A DNA stretch of 64,000 bases from assembly GCF_014268755.2 (NCBI RefSeq), contig NZ_CP077093.1, positions 6,880,501 through 6,944,500 on the forward strand, read 5' to 3'. Source of the stretch: Pseudomonas vanderleydeniana (lineage in GTDB: Bacteria > Pseudomonadota > Gammaproteobacteria > Pseudomonadales > Pseudomonadaceae). Position 1 is the first letter of the stretch; every line of letters starts with the position of its first letter. Of this stretch, positions 55,830 to 63,856 are shown piece after piece. The translations under genes and the position numbers were made by a program. The notes beneath the pieces are model-generated. The model did not search any database. It was not told the origin of the DNA and saw only the letters and a list, made by a program, of their open reading frames with translations.

Positions 55830-55919
55830 TGTAGGAGCCGGCGGTGCGGCGATCCGACTTGCCCGCGAAGCTTTTTGGCGGCCTTGATGGCCCCTTCGCG
55901 GGCAAGCCCGGCTCCTACA
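55830..55919. repeat. REP doublet between ubiH and ubiI
   Basis: Outer TGTAGGAGCCGG and its complement CCGGCTCCTACA enclose inner CTTGCCCGCGAAG (55858-55870) and its exact complement at 55894-55906. Confidence 0.88.
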
Positions 55920-55951
55920 GGATTCGTGGTAGCCAGAGACAACACAAGACT

Positions 55952-57139
55952 CTAGACATCGGCACGCGTTCCCAGGCCCATGGCCTGGCGGGCGAACCAG
56001 CGCTTGGCCGGTGGCAGCAGATCGAGACCCAGCAGGCCGAGGTTGCGCCCCAGCGCGACCAGCGGCTGGCCACTGCCGAACAAGCGGGTGACACGGTCGG
56101 AAAAACCGACGGTCAGCGTCTGGTCCAGGCGCTGGCGCTCCTGGTAGCCACGCAGGGTGGCAAGGTCGCCCAGCGGCGCCTCGCTGGCCAGCAGGGCCTC
56201 GGCCAGGGCCTGGGCATCGCGCAGCGACAGGTTGAAACCCTGCCCGGCAATCGGGTGCAGGCTGTGGGCGGCATTGCCCAGCACCGCCAGGTGCGGGCGA
56301 ACCTGCTCCTCGGCCTCCACCAGCGTCAGCGGATACAGGTGCCGCGCACCGACCTGCTTCAGGGTCCCCAGGCGATAGCCGAATACCCCCTGCAGCTCGC
56401 TGAGGAAACTGCGTTCGTCCAGCGCCGCGAGCCGCTGCGCATCCATCCCGAGGCGGGTCCAGACCAGCGCACAACGGTTGTCCGGCAACGGCAGCAGGGC
56501 CATCGGCCCCTCATCGGTGAAACGTTCGAAGGCCATGCCGTGATGGGCTTCGCTCGGCGAGATATTGGCAATCAGCGCGCTCTGGTTGTACGGCCGCTTG
56601 CGCACGCCGATGCCCAACTGCTCGCGCAAGCCGGAGCGACCACCATCGGCCAGCACGGCCAGGTCGCACTCAAGCACCGTGTCATCGTTGAGGCTCAGGC
56701 GATAACCGTCTTCCAACGGTTGCAGGCGGGTTACCTCGGCCGGGCAGCGCCAGCTGACCACGTCCTGGTCCAGGCCCTGCCAGAGACATTGGCCGAGCCA
56801 GGCGTTCTCCACCACGTAGCCGAGGGCCGGCACGCCCTCTTCGATGGCCGACAACCGTGCCGTGGAGAAACGGCCGCGATCGGACACGTGGATCTGCTTG
56901 ATCGGCTCGGCTCGCTGGGCGATCGACTGCCACAGGCCAAGGCGCTCGTAGATCTGCCGGGAGCCGAAGGACAGCGCCGAGGACCGGGCGTCATAGCTCG
57001 GCTGGTAGCTGTCCCCAGGGGCGAAGGGTTCGATCAGCACGATCTTCCAACCACGCGCCTTGGCCCCGGCCTGCAGCGCCAGCGCCAGGCTGGCGCCGAC
57101 CAGGCCGCCACCGATGATCGCCAGATTGACCCGGCTCAT
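55952..57139 (-). CDS. ubiH: 2-octaprenyl-6-methoxyphenol hydroxylase
   Basis: The 395-residue FAD monooxygenase of ubiquinone synthesis. It shows VNLAIIGGGLVGASLALAL, SYDARSSALSFGSRQIYERLG and GNAAHSLHPIAGQGFNLSLRD, the UbiH-specific form of the second FAD motif (with Asn). Start ATG 57139 overlaps the pepP stop by four bases (ATGA). The order ygfB-pepP-ubiH-ubiI on this strand supports the call. The E. coli enzyme hydroxylates C1 of the ring. Confidence 0.93.
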   Translation of the reverse strand: MSRVNLAIIGGGLVGASLALALQAGAKARGWKIVLIEPFAPGDSYQPSYDARSSALSFGSRQIYERLGLWQSIAQRAEPIKQIHVSDRGRFSTARLSAIEEGVPALGYVVENAWLGQCLWQGLDQDVVSWRCPAEVTRLQPLEDGYRLSLNDDTVLECDLAVLADGGRSGLREQLGIGVRKRPYNQSALIANISPSEAHHGMAFERFTDEGPMALLPLPDNRCALVWTRLGMDAQRLAALDERSFLSELQGVFGYRLGTLKQVGARHLYPLTLVEAEEQVRPHLAVLGNAAHSLHPIAGQGFNLSLRDAQALAEALLASEAPLGDLATLRGYQERQRLDQTLTVGFSDRVTRLFGSGQPLVALGRNLGLLGLDLLPPAKRWFARQAMGLGTRADV

Positions 57140-58470
57140 GCCGCCGTAGCCCGGGCAGCGGCCATCAGCGCCTCGATCTCGGCCACGGTCTTGGGCACAC
57201 CGCCGGTCAGGATTTCACAACCTTGCTTGGTCACCACCACGTCGTCCTCGATGCGCACGCCAATGCCGCGCCATTTTTTCGCCACGTTCTGGTTGTCGGG
57301 GGAAATGTAGATCCCCGGCTCCACTGTCAGCGCCATGCCGACTTCCAGCACGCGCCATTGATCGCCGACCTTGTAGTCGCCGACATCATGCACATCCATC
57401 CCCAGCCAGTGACCGGCCCGATGCATGTAGAAAGCCCGGTAGGCCTCGGTCTCGATCAATTCGTCGACCTCGCCCTCCAGCAGCCCCAGCTCCACCAGGC
57501 CGCGGGTGATCACCTGCACGGTGGCTTCATGGGCCTGGTTCCAGTGCTTGTCCGGGGCGATCTCGGCGAACGCGGCCTCCTGGGCGGCCAGCACCAGTTC
57601 GTAGATCGCCTTCTGCTCGGGCGAGAACCGGCCACTGACCGGCCAGGTCCGGGTGATGTCGCTGGCATAGCAGTCGATCTCGCAGCCGGCATCGATCAGC
57701 ACCAGGTCGCCATCCTTGAGCACCGCGTCATTCTGCTGGTAATGCAGGATGCAGCTGTTGCGCCCGGCAGCGACGATCGAACCGTAGGCCGGCATCTTCG
57801 CCCCACCCTTGCGGAATTCGTAGTCCAGCTCGGCCTCCAGGCTGAACTCGTGCAGGCCGGCACGACCCGCCTGCATGGCGCGGACATGGGCTCGCGCGGA
57901 AATCGCCGCGGCCTCGCGCATCACCTTCACCTCTGCCGCCGATTTATACAGGCGCATGTCGTGCAGCAGATGATCCAGGGCAACGAATTCGTTCGGAGGC
58001 TGCGCGCCGAGATGAGCCTTGGAGCGGATCACGTTGATCCAGTCCATCACGTGTCGATCGAATTCCGGGTTGCTGCCCATCGCCGAATACACCCGGTCGC
58101 GCCCTTCGATCAGGCCCGGCAGGATGTCGTCGATGTCATTGATGGGGAACGCGTCGTCCGCCCCGTAGTCGCGGATCGCGCCTTCCTGGCCGGCGCGCAG
58201 GCCATCCCAGAGCTCACGTTCGGCATTGCGCTCGCGGCAGAACAGCACGTATTCGCCGTGGGCCCGGCCAGGGATCAGCACGATCACCGCCTGGGGCTCG
58301 GGAAAACCGCTCAGGTACTGGAAGTCGCTGTCCTGGCGGTAGACATGCTCGACGTCGCGGTTGCGGATCATCACCGCCGCCGCCGGCAGGATCGCAATGC
58401 TGTTGGGTTCCATCTGCGCCATCAGCGCCTTGCGACGCCGGGCGTACTCCGCTTTGGGGATGTGGATCAT
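57136..58470 (-). CDS. pepP: Xaa-Pro aminopeptidase II
   Basis: The 444-residue M24B metallopeptidase removes N-terminal residues before proline. The pita-bread metal ligands are visible: LVLIDAGCEIDCYASDITRTWP (two Asp), HRAGHWLGMDVHDVG (His), LTVEPGIYI (Glu) and VRIEDDVVVT (Glu). The N-terminal domain (1-170) is full length. Start ATG 58470, 26 bases after the ygfB stop. It overlaps ubiH. Confidence 0.95.
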   Translation of the reverse strand: MIHIPKAEYARRRKALMAQMEPNSIAILPAAAVMIRNRDVEHVYRQDSDFQYLSGFPEPQAVIVLIPGRAHGEYVLFCRERNAERELWDGLRAGQEGAIRDYGADDAFPINDIDDILPGLIEGRDRVYSAMGSNPEFDRHVMDWINVIRSKAHLGAQPPNEFVALDHLLHDMRLYKSAAEVKVMREAAAISARAHVRAMQAGRAGLHEFSLEAELDYEFRKGGAKMPAYGSIVAAGRNSCILHYQQNDAVLKDGDLVLIDAGCEIDCYASDITRTWPVSGRFSPEQKAIYELVLAAQEAAFAEIAPDKHWNQAHEATVQVITRGLVELGLLEGEVDELIETEAYRAFYMHRAGHWLGMDVHDVGDYKVGDQWRVLEVGMALTVEPGIYISPDNQNVAKKWRGIGVRIEDDVVVTKQGCEILTGGVPKTVAEIEALMAAARATAA

Positions 58471-58496
58471 GGGCAGAGGGAACTCCCTTGTCGTAC

Positions 58497-59051
58497 TCAG
58501 TGCAGCGAAGGCTTGGCAGCCGGTTCGGCCGGCTTGTTGACCTCGGTGAACAGCAGCAGCGGCGCGACACGCAGGTACTCCATGACCTCCATGTAGTCGC
58601 TCTCGCCGTCATCGGACTCTTCCAGGGCGTCCTGGACCTGGGCGATCGCGGCCAGGTCCTGCAGCACCTCGGTGGCCTCGATGCTCAGGGCGTTGGCGCG
58701 GTAGGTCAGGCCGAAACCGGCGAGGAAGCCCTGGCACCACTGGCCCAGTGCGGCGGCACGCTCGGTCAGCGGCGCGTCGTCGCTCGGCAACAGCAGGACC
58801 ACGGTCATGTCATCGCTGGTCAGTTCGCCCTTGACCATCTCCTGCAGGCCGATCAGGGCGTTGCGCACGTTGTCCTGGGGCTCGCCTTCGAGCAGCTCGG
58901 CGGCGTCCACCAGCCAGCTGTCGGCTTCGAAACCGGCGCCGGCGCAGCTGCGACCGAGCAACAGGCCGTGCAGTTCGGCCGGCGAGACCGGATGACCATT
59001 GCTGCTCAACAGGGTGGCAAAGGCGTTATAGGGGGAATTCTGAATAGGCAT
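58497..59051 (-). CDS. ygfB: UPF0149 (YgfB/YecA-type) protein
   Basis: The 184-residue acidic helical protein is of the UPF0149 family: [20 protein letters not shown] near the start and [12 protein letters not shown] in the middle are the family signatures. In P. aeruginosa YgfB is reported to repress the AlpA-controlled ampDh3 pathway and thereby affect beta-lactam tolerance. The C-terminal SEC-C-like zinc finger of YecA is absent. It heads the ygfB-pepP-ubiH-ubiI operon, divergent from zapA. Confidence 0.92.
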   Translation of the reverse strand: MPIQNSPYNAFATLLSSNGHPVSPAELHGLLLGRSCAGAGFEADSWLVDAAELLEGEPQDNVRNALIGLQEMVKGELTSDDMTVVLLLPSDDAPLTERAAALGQWCQGFLAGFGLTYRANALSIEATEVLQDLAAIAQVQDALEESDDGESDYMEVMEYLRVAPLLLFTEVNKPAEPAAKPSLH

Positions 59052-59211
59052 GGGCGGCTAGGCGCCGAACGGCGCAATGTCTAGAATGAAGGCCTTGTAT
59101 CCTAGCATTCGAGGACACGCCAAGACCATCGAGGCGGACAACTCGTTTGCCAAGCGCTCCAGTCAACACCGCTCATCAGTCATATTCAGTCGACATCAAA
59201 GTAGATAACGA

Positions 59212-59421
59212 ATGGAAGACAACGACCTGCACGCACTGATGGCCAGGCTCGAACTGTTGATTAACCGGGTCGAGCAACTAAAAAGCCAAAACGGACTCCT
59301 ATTAGCTCAGGAAAAGACCTGGCGCGAGGAGCGCGCACACCTTATTGAAAAGAACGAAAACGCCCGGCGCAAGGTTGAATCGATGATTGCGCGCCTCAAG
59401 GCCCTGGAGCAAGACTCATGA
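59212..59421 (+). CDS. ZapB-like short coiled-coil protein (TIGR02449 type)
   Basis: A 69-residue protein that is almost entirely heptad coiled coil (LMARLELLINRVEQLKSQNG, then VESMIARLKALE). Its position just before zapA, with an ATGA overlap (59418-59421), is conserved in Pseudomonas and suggests a role in the FtsZ-ring machinery similar to ZapB; that role is inference. The ribosome-binding site is weak. Start ATG 59212. Confidence 0.85.
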   Translation: MEDNDLHALMARLELLINRVEQLKSQNGLLLAQEKTWREERAHLIEKNENARRKVESMIARLKALEQDS

Positions 59422-59735
59422 GTTCAAGCAATAACGTTACCGTGCAAATACTCGATAAAGAGTACTCGATCATCTGTCCCCAGGAAGAGCGCAGCAACCT
59501 GGTCAGCGCCGCACGCTACCTGGACGGCAAGATGCGTGAGATCCGCAGCAGCGGCAAGGTGATCGGTGCCGACCGCATCGCCGTGATGGCCGCGCTGAAC
59601 ATCACCCACGACCTGCTGCACAAGCAGGAGCGCCCGGACGTACAGGCCAGCAGCTCGACGCGCGAACAGGTGCGTGACCTGCTGGAACGGGTGGACCTGG
59701 TGCTGTCTTCCGATTCGGACACCAGCAAAGGCTGA
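59418..59735 (+). CDS. zapA: Cell division protein ZapA
   Basis: The 105-residue protein bundles FtsZ filaments at midcell. The N-terminal domain has VTVQILDKEYSIICPQEER and YLDGKMREIR. A C-terminal coiled coil follows (about 50-100). It overlaps the ZapB-like gene by ATGA and is followed by the 6S RNA gene. This is the standard zapA-ssrS-ygfA arrangement. Confidence 0.95.
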   Translation: MSSSNNVTVQILDKEYSIICPQEERSNLVSAARYLDGKMREIRSSGKVIGADRIAVMAALNITHDLLHKQERPDVQASSSTREQVRDLLERVDLVLSSDSDTSKG

Positions 59736-59765
59736 TTCCCACGGCCCTTTCAGTTATACTGGCAT

Positions 59766-59944
59766 CACTCCCTGGGGTGCTTGCCAGTTGACGATGTCCC
59801 TGAGCCGATTTGCACTACCCTGGAATTTGCACGTTGGGCCGGTGTGCATGTCCGCTAGACGGAAAGCCTTAACGCCTACTGCACCTTCCACCTTGAACTT
59901 TCGGGTTCAAGGGCTAAGTCGACAGCGGTACATCCGGGGAGCCT
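59766..59944 (+). ncRNA. ssrS: 6S RNA
   Basis: About 179 bases between zapA and ygfA, the conserved site of ssrS. The ends pair as a closing stem (CTCCCTGG near 59768 with CCGGGGAG near 59942). The region between includes long paired arms with a large central bubble, the RNA-polymerase-mimicking shape of 6S RNA. A -10 box TATACT (59755-59760) sits 6-8 bases before the start, overlapping the end of zapA with its -35 area. It binds sigma-70 holoenzyme in stationary phase. Exact ends are estimated. Confidence 0.88.
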
Positions 59945-60029
59945 GAGTTCCGGGCCAGTGTCGGTGCACACCGACATTTGCCCTCACGGGCTGCCGTCCT
60001 GGCCGCTCCATTGCCTACAGCACGAATCC

Positions 60030-60635
60030 ATGACCGAACCTGCGCCGCTTTCCCGCCCGCAACTTCGACGACTGCTGCGCAAGGCGCGCCGCGCACTCTC
60101 GCCCGGCGAGCAGCGCCAGGCCGCACGTGGCCTGTATCGACAGCTGGCCCAACACCCCCTGTTCCGCCGCGCCCGCCATGTCTCCCTGTACCTGCCGACC
60201 GACGGCGAGATCGACCCGCGCCTGCTGCTGCGCGAGGCACAGCGCCGGGGCAAGTACACCTACTTGCCGGTGTTGAGCGCCTGGCCACGGACCAAGATGG
60301 TGTTCCAGCGGATTCGTCCCGGAGAAAAGCTGCGGCCCAACCGCTTCCGTATTCTCGAGCCGCGGATCAACCCGGCCGCCCAGCGCAAGGTCTGGGCGCT
60401 CGACCTGGTGCTGTTGCCGTTGGTCGGTTTCGACCCGCTCGGCGGACGCCTGGGCATGGGTGGGGGGTTCTACGATCGCAGCCTGGCCTATCAGTCGCGT
60501 CGACAGAACTGGCGCAAGCCGACCTTGCTCGGGCTGGCCCACGAATGTCAGAAGGTGGCGAGACTGGACCAGGCCAGTTGGGATGTACCGCTACGGGGAA
60601 CGGTGACGGACAGCGCGTGGTATATCGCGCAATGA
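60030..60635 (+). CDS. ygfA: 5-formyltetrahydrofolate cyclo-ligase
   Basis: The 201-residue protein converts 5-formyl-THF to 5,10-methenyl-THF with ATP. The family signature is complete: LVLLPLVGFDPLGGRLGMGGGFYDRSLA (about 141-168, ATP-binding glycine loop), with YLPTDGEID and an N-terminal LRKARRALSP. ATG 60030 is chosen over an in-frame start 72 bases upstream that would begin near the end of the 6S RNA. It follows ssrS, as in E. coli, where the two are co-transcribed. Confidence 0.94.
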   Translation: MTEPAPLSRPQLRRLLRKARRALSPGEQRQAARGLYRQLAQHPLFRRARHVSLYLPTDGEIDPRLLLREAQRRGKYTYLPVLSAWPRTKMVFQRIRPGEKLRPNRFRILEPRINPAAQRKVWALDLVLLPLVGFDPLGGRLGMGGGFYDRSLAYQSRRQNWRKPTLLGLAHECQKVARLDQASWDVPLRGTVTDSAWYIAQ

Positions 60636-60677
60636 GGCAAGGGCGTCAGCCTGGGTGGCGACGCCTTTCTGGCACGA

Positions 60678-60836
60678 TCAGCGCTTGAACAGGGTCGACT
60701 GCTGGGGCTGTTGCTGTGCGACTTCGACTGGAGCGTCCTTCTTGCCGGACCATAGGCCCTGGGCATAACCCGTAGTCACCACACCCAAACCGAACAAAAT
60801 AACCAACGTCCATAGCAGATCCGGTTTGCGTTTCAT
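60678..60836 (-). CDS. 52-residue membrane peptide, unknown function
   Basis: Translation from ATG 60836 gives 52 residues: a basic start (MKRKPDLL), one hydrophobic helix (about 8-26, LLWTLVILFGLGVVTTGYA) and a short polar tail rich in Gln (VAQQQPQQST) ending FKR. The start has a strong AGGGGGG Shine-Dalgarno sequence 6-11 bases upstream, and the reading frame is clean. It could be a small inner-membrane protein or a signal-anchored peptide. It lies convergent with ygfA and divergent from the EVE gene. The call rests on the start context and helix; I recall similar short proteins in other pseudomonads. Confidence 0.65.
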   Translation of the reverse strand: MKRKPDLLWTLVILFGLGVVTTGYAQGLWSGKKDAPVEVAQQQPQQSTLFKR

Positions 60837-60963
60837 CGATTGCCCCCCTAGGCAACTCAGATACGATGACAGCAGCGGTTTGTTGAGTCAGCCGTGCAGC
60901 AGCGTCAAGCTTAAAATCCCGGCATTTTGCGATAACGTGAACCACTACGCAAACGCTGGCGTC

Positions 60964-60978
60964 AACCGACTGTCGGTT
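60964..60978. promoter_or_regulatory. Palindrome upstream of the EVE gene
   Basis: AACCGAC-T-GTCGGTT is a perfect 7-1-7 inverted repeat, 41-55 bases before the EVE start. The one-base centre suggests a DNA operator and not an RNA hairpin. A further GTTTGT/ACAAAC pair overlaps it. Confidence 0.35.
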
Positions 60979-61018
60979 TGTATGAAATTGCCCGACAAAC
61001 TGCCCAAGGAGCACCACC

Positions 61019-61468
61019 ATGGCCTACTGGCTGATGAAATCCGAGCCCGACGAACTCTCGATCGAAGGCCTGGCCAAGCTGGGCGAAACCCGCTGGGACG
61101 GCGTACGCAACTACCAGGCGCGCAACTTCCTGCGGAGCATGGCGGTGGGCGACGAATTCTTCTTCTACCACTCCAGTTGCCCTGAACCCGGGATCGCCGG
61201 CATCGGCAGGATCGTCGAGGCGGCCTACCCGGACCCGACGGCGCTGGACCCGCAAAGCCACTACCACGACCCCAAGGCCACGGCCGAAAAGAATCCCTGG
61301 AGTGCATTGCAGGTCGGGCATGTCGAGACCTTCGCCAAGGTGCTCGGCCTCGGCTACCTGAAACAGCAGGCGGCGCTGGCGCAAATGCCGCTGGTGCAGA
61401 AAGGCAGCCGCCTGTCGGTCATGCCGGTAACGGCCGAGCAGTGGGCGGCCGTGCTTGCCTTGCGATGA
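61019..61468 (+). CDS. EVE domain protein
   Basis: The 149-residue protein is a single EVE domain: MAYWLMKSEPDELSIEGLAK at the start, TRWDGVRNYQARNFLRSM and GDEFFFYHSS are the family hallmarks. The fold is related to PUA and YTH domains and is thought to read modified bases in DNA or RNA, sometimes in defence islands. Here it is a solitary housekeeping-type gene. AAGGAG precedes ATG 61019. Confidence 0.93.
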   Translation: MAYWLMKSEPDELSIEGLAKLGETRWDGVRNYQARNFLRSMAVGDEFFFYHSSCPEPGIAGIGRIVEAAYPDPTALDPQSHYHDPKATAEKNPWSALQVGHVETFAKVLGLGYLKQQAALAQMPLVQKGSRLSVMPVTAEQWAAVLALR

Positions 61469-61476
61469 TTCCCTAT

Positions 61477-61565
61477 TGTGGGAGCCGGCCTGCTGGCGAT
61501 AGTGGTGGATCAGGAGACCCTATGATGACTGAAAAATCGCTATCGCCAGCAAGCCGGCTCCTACA
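61477..61565. repeat. REP doublet downstream of the EVE gene
   Basis: GCTGGCGATAG (61492-61502) and its exact complement (61540-61550), flanked by GGAGCCGGC / GCCGGCTCC, form an inverted pair between the convergent EVE and FliL-like genes. Confidence 0.88.
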
Positions 61566-61594
61566 GGTGCAGCGTGATACCAGAGAAACCCGCG

Positions 61595-62008
61595 TTACTG
61601 CACGATCAGGTTGTTGAACAGCAGGTCTTCCACCTGCGGCTTGCCGGTCTCGTCGGTGAGCACCTGCTGGACCTGCTTGAGGGCTTCCTGGCGCATCTTT
61701 TCCTTGGCCTCGACGTTGCTCATCGAGTCCACGGTCTGCTGGGCGAACAGTGCCACCAACTGGTTGCGGATCAACGGCTCGTTGGCCTTGACCGCCTGGG
61801 CTGCCGCATCACCGGTCACCCGCACCGCCACGTCGGCCTTGTAGACCTTGAGCTTCGGAGTGCCGTCCAGGCCATAGTTGCCCACGAATGGCGGGCTCAG
61901 GCTGATATAGCTGACCTTGGGCGCCGCGCCCTCGCCTTCCTTGGCCTCTTCCGCCATCACCGCCATCGGCAGCGACAAGGCCACCATCAACATGATCCAC
62001 GCTTTCAC
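61595..62008 (-). CDS. FliL-like periplasmic protein
   Basis: The 137-residue protein has a cleavable-looking signal peptide (MKAWIMLMVALSLPMAVMA) where true FliL has a membrane anchor. The FliL/SPFH-like core follows: YISLSPPFVGNYGLDG, LKVYKADVAVRVTG, NEPLIRNQLVALFAQQT and a C-terminal VEDLLFNNLIVQ. No flagellar genes are nearby. It may act in the periplasm on motors or on another membrane complex; this is inference. Confidence 0.85.
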   Translation of the reverse strand: MKAWIMLMVALSLPMAVMAEEAKEGEGAAPKVSYISLSPPFVGNYGLDGTPKLKVYKADVAVRVTGDAAAQAVKANEPLIRNQLVALFAQQTVDSMSNVEAKEKMRQEALKQVQQVLTDETGKPQVEDLLFNNLIVQ

Positions 62009-62166
62009 GATTCGCTCCTCAATCCGGTTTGCGGTCTAGCATAGCGAGCCGTGCCAGATAGCCCAAGCACAAAGCTTATAGGTGACTATCAGGCCAGGGC
62101 ATGCTCGTTGACCCTTCGATTCACACTCCTACACTTATCGGCCATCACTCCCAAAGGAATAGCCCG

Positions 62167-63144
62167 ATGAAAGCCGTACTGTGCAAAGCCTTCGGCACTG
62201 CCGAGACGCTGGTGCTGGAGGAAATCGCGAGTCCGACTGCGAAGAAGAACGAAATCCTGCTGCAGGTCCATGCCGCCGGGGTGAACTTCCCGGATACGCT
62301 GATCATCGAGGGCAAATACCAGTTCAAGCCGCCCTTCCCGTTCTCGCCCGGCGGCGAGGCCGCCGGCGTGGTCACGGCCGTGGGAGAGAAGGTCGGCCAT
62401 CTCAAGGTCGGCGACCGGGTCATGGCCCTGACCGGCTGGGGCAGCTTCGCCGAGGAAGTGGCGGTACCCGCCTACAACGTGCTGCCGATCCCCGCCACGA
62501 TGGATTTCACCAGCGCCGCCGCCTTCAGCATGACCTACGGCACCTCGATGCATGCCCTCAAGCAACGCGCCCAATTGCAGCCTGGGGAAACCCTGCTGGT
62601 GCTCGGTGCTTCCGGCGGTGTCGGCCTGGCGGCGGTGGAGATCGGCAAGGCGATGGGCGCACGGGTGATCGCCGCCGCCAGCAGCGCCGACAAGCTCGCC
62701 GTGGCCAAGGCCGCCGGCGCCGATGAGTTGATCAACTACAGCGAAACCAGCCTCAAGGACGAGATCAAGCGCCTGACCGATGGCAACGGTGCCGACGTGA
62801 TCTACGATCCGGTGGGCGGCGACCTGTTCGACCAGGCCGTGCGCTCCATTGCCTGGAACGGCCGGCTGCTGGTGGTCGGCTTCGCCAGCGGGCGCATCCC
62901 CGAGCTGCCGGTGAACCTGACGCTGCTCAAGGGCGCTGCAGTGGTCGGGGTGTTCTGGGGCTCCTTCGCCCAACGCCAGCCACAGGACAACGCGGCGAAC
63001 TTCCAGCAACTGTTCGCCTGGTTCGCCGAGGGCAGGCTCAAGCCGCTGGTGTCGCGGACCTATCCGCTGGCCGAAGCGGCCCGCGCCATCGATGAGCTTG
63101 GCCAGCGCAAAGCCGTGGGCAAGGTGGTGGTCCAGGTCCGCTGA
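62167..63144 (+). CDS. NADPH:quinone oxidoreductase family (zinc-free MDR)
   Basis: The 325-residue member of the medium-chain dehydrogenase superfamily lacks the structural zinc Cys cluster, as in quinone reductase Qor. It has a GroES-like N-terminus (LLQVHAAGVNFPDTLIIEG), the Rossmann loop GASGGVGLAAVEIGKAMG and ADVIYDPVGGDLFD. It should reduce quinones or enones with NADPH. AAAGGAA precedes ATG 62167. It is divergent from the FliL-like gene. Confidence 0.92.
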   Translation: MKAVLCKAFGTAETLVLEEIASPTAKKNEILLQVHAAGVNFPDTLIIEGKYQFKPPFPFSPGGEAAGVVTAVGEKVGHLKVGDRVMALTGWGSFAEEVAVPAYNVLPIPATMDFTSAAAFSMTYGTSMHALKQRAQLQPGETLLVLGASGGVGLAAVEIGKAMGARVIAAASSADKLAVAKAAGADELINYSETSLKDEIKRLTDGNGADVIYDPVGGDLFDQAVRSIAWNGRLLVVGFASGRIPELPVNLTLLKGAAVVGVFWGSFAQRQPQDNAANFQQLFAWFAEGRLKPLVSRTYPLAEAARAIDELGQRKAVGKVVVQVR

Positions 63145-63247
63145 CACAGGTTTCATCCGGCCCTCGCGCCGAACAGGGCTATATTCAGCCCCATGGACCG
63201 ACAGCGCCCAGCCCGGGCGCTGCTCCCAATCCCATGGAGGCACATCG

Positions 63248-63856
63248 ATGATTGCGCTGCTGCACAAACTGCTACCTGGTGCCCTGCTGTTGTCGGCGCT
63301 GATACTGCCCGTCACGGCCCAGGCCCAGAAGACGCAAGGCCTGCGCGACACCACCGTGCTGATCGTCCGGCACGCGGAAAAACCCGACCAGGGCCGCGGC
63401 CTCAGCCCCCGGGGCGAGCAACGCGCCCAGGCCTATGCCAGCTACTTCGACCCGCTCAAGCTCAAGGACCAGGACCTGGTACCGCAACGCCTGATCGCCA
63501 CCAGCGACAGCAAGGAAAGCGACCGCCCGCGCCTGACCCTCACCCCGCTCGCGCAACGCCTGCAACTGCCGATCGAACAACCGTACGCCGACGACCAGGT
63601 CGACAAGCTGGTCAAGTCACTGGGCAAGGACAACCCGGCACCGGTGCTGCTGATCGCCTGGCATCACGGCCACATCGACAACCTGATCGAGGCCTTTGGT
63701 GGCGACACGAAAAAGCTGCTGGGCCACAAGCACTGGCCGGATGACGTCTACGACTGGCTGCTGGTCCTGCGTTTCGATGATCAGGGCAAACTGGTCGAAT
63801 CGCGCAGCGAAAGGATCCAGGAACACTTGCTGCCCGGCGATGGCGGGACTCCCTGA
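63248..63856 (+). CDS. Secreted histidine phosphatase family protein
   Basis: The 202-residue protein has a signal peptide (to about residue 27, VTAQAQ). The branch 1 phosphatase motif VLIVRHAEKPDQGRGLSPRG (about 37-56, catalytic His in RHAE) starts the mature domain, and the second catalytic His lies in LLIAWHHGHIDNLI. The substrate is unknown; members of this periplasmic group act on phosphate esters. GGAGG precedes ATG 63248. It lies 103 bases after the quinone oxidoreductase stop. Confidence 0.88.
   Translation: MIALLHKLLPGALLLSALILPVTAQAQKTQGLRDTTVLIVRHAEKPDQGRGLSPRGEQRAQAYASYFDPLKLKDQDLVPQRLIATSDSKESDRPRLTLTPLAQRLQLPIEQPYADDQVDKLVKSLGKDNPAPVLLIAWHHGHIDNLIEAFGGDTKKLLGHKHWPDDVYDWLLVLRFDDQGKLVESRSERIQEHLLPGDGGTP

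Noticed and set aside
59674..59946. 90-codon frame across the zapA end and the 6S RNA
   Set aside because: It is not protein-like, and the region has the position, ends and promoter of ssrS.
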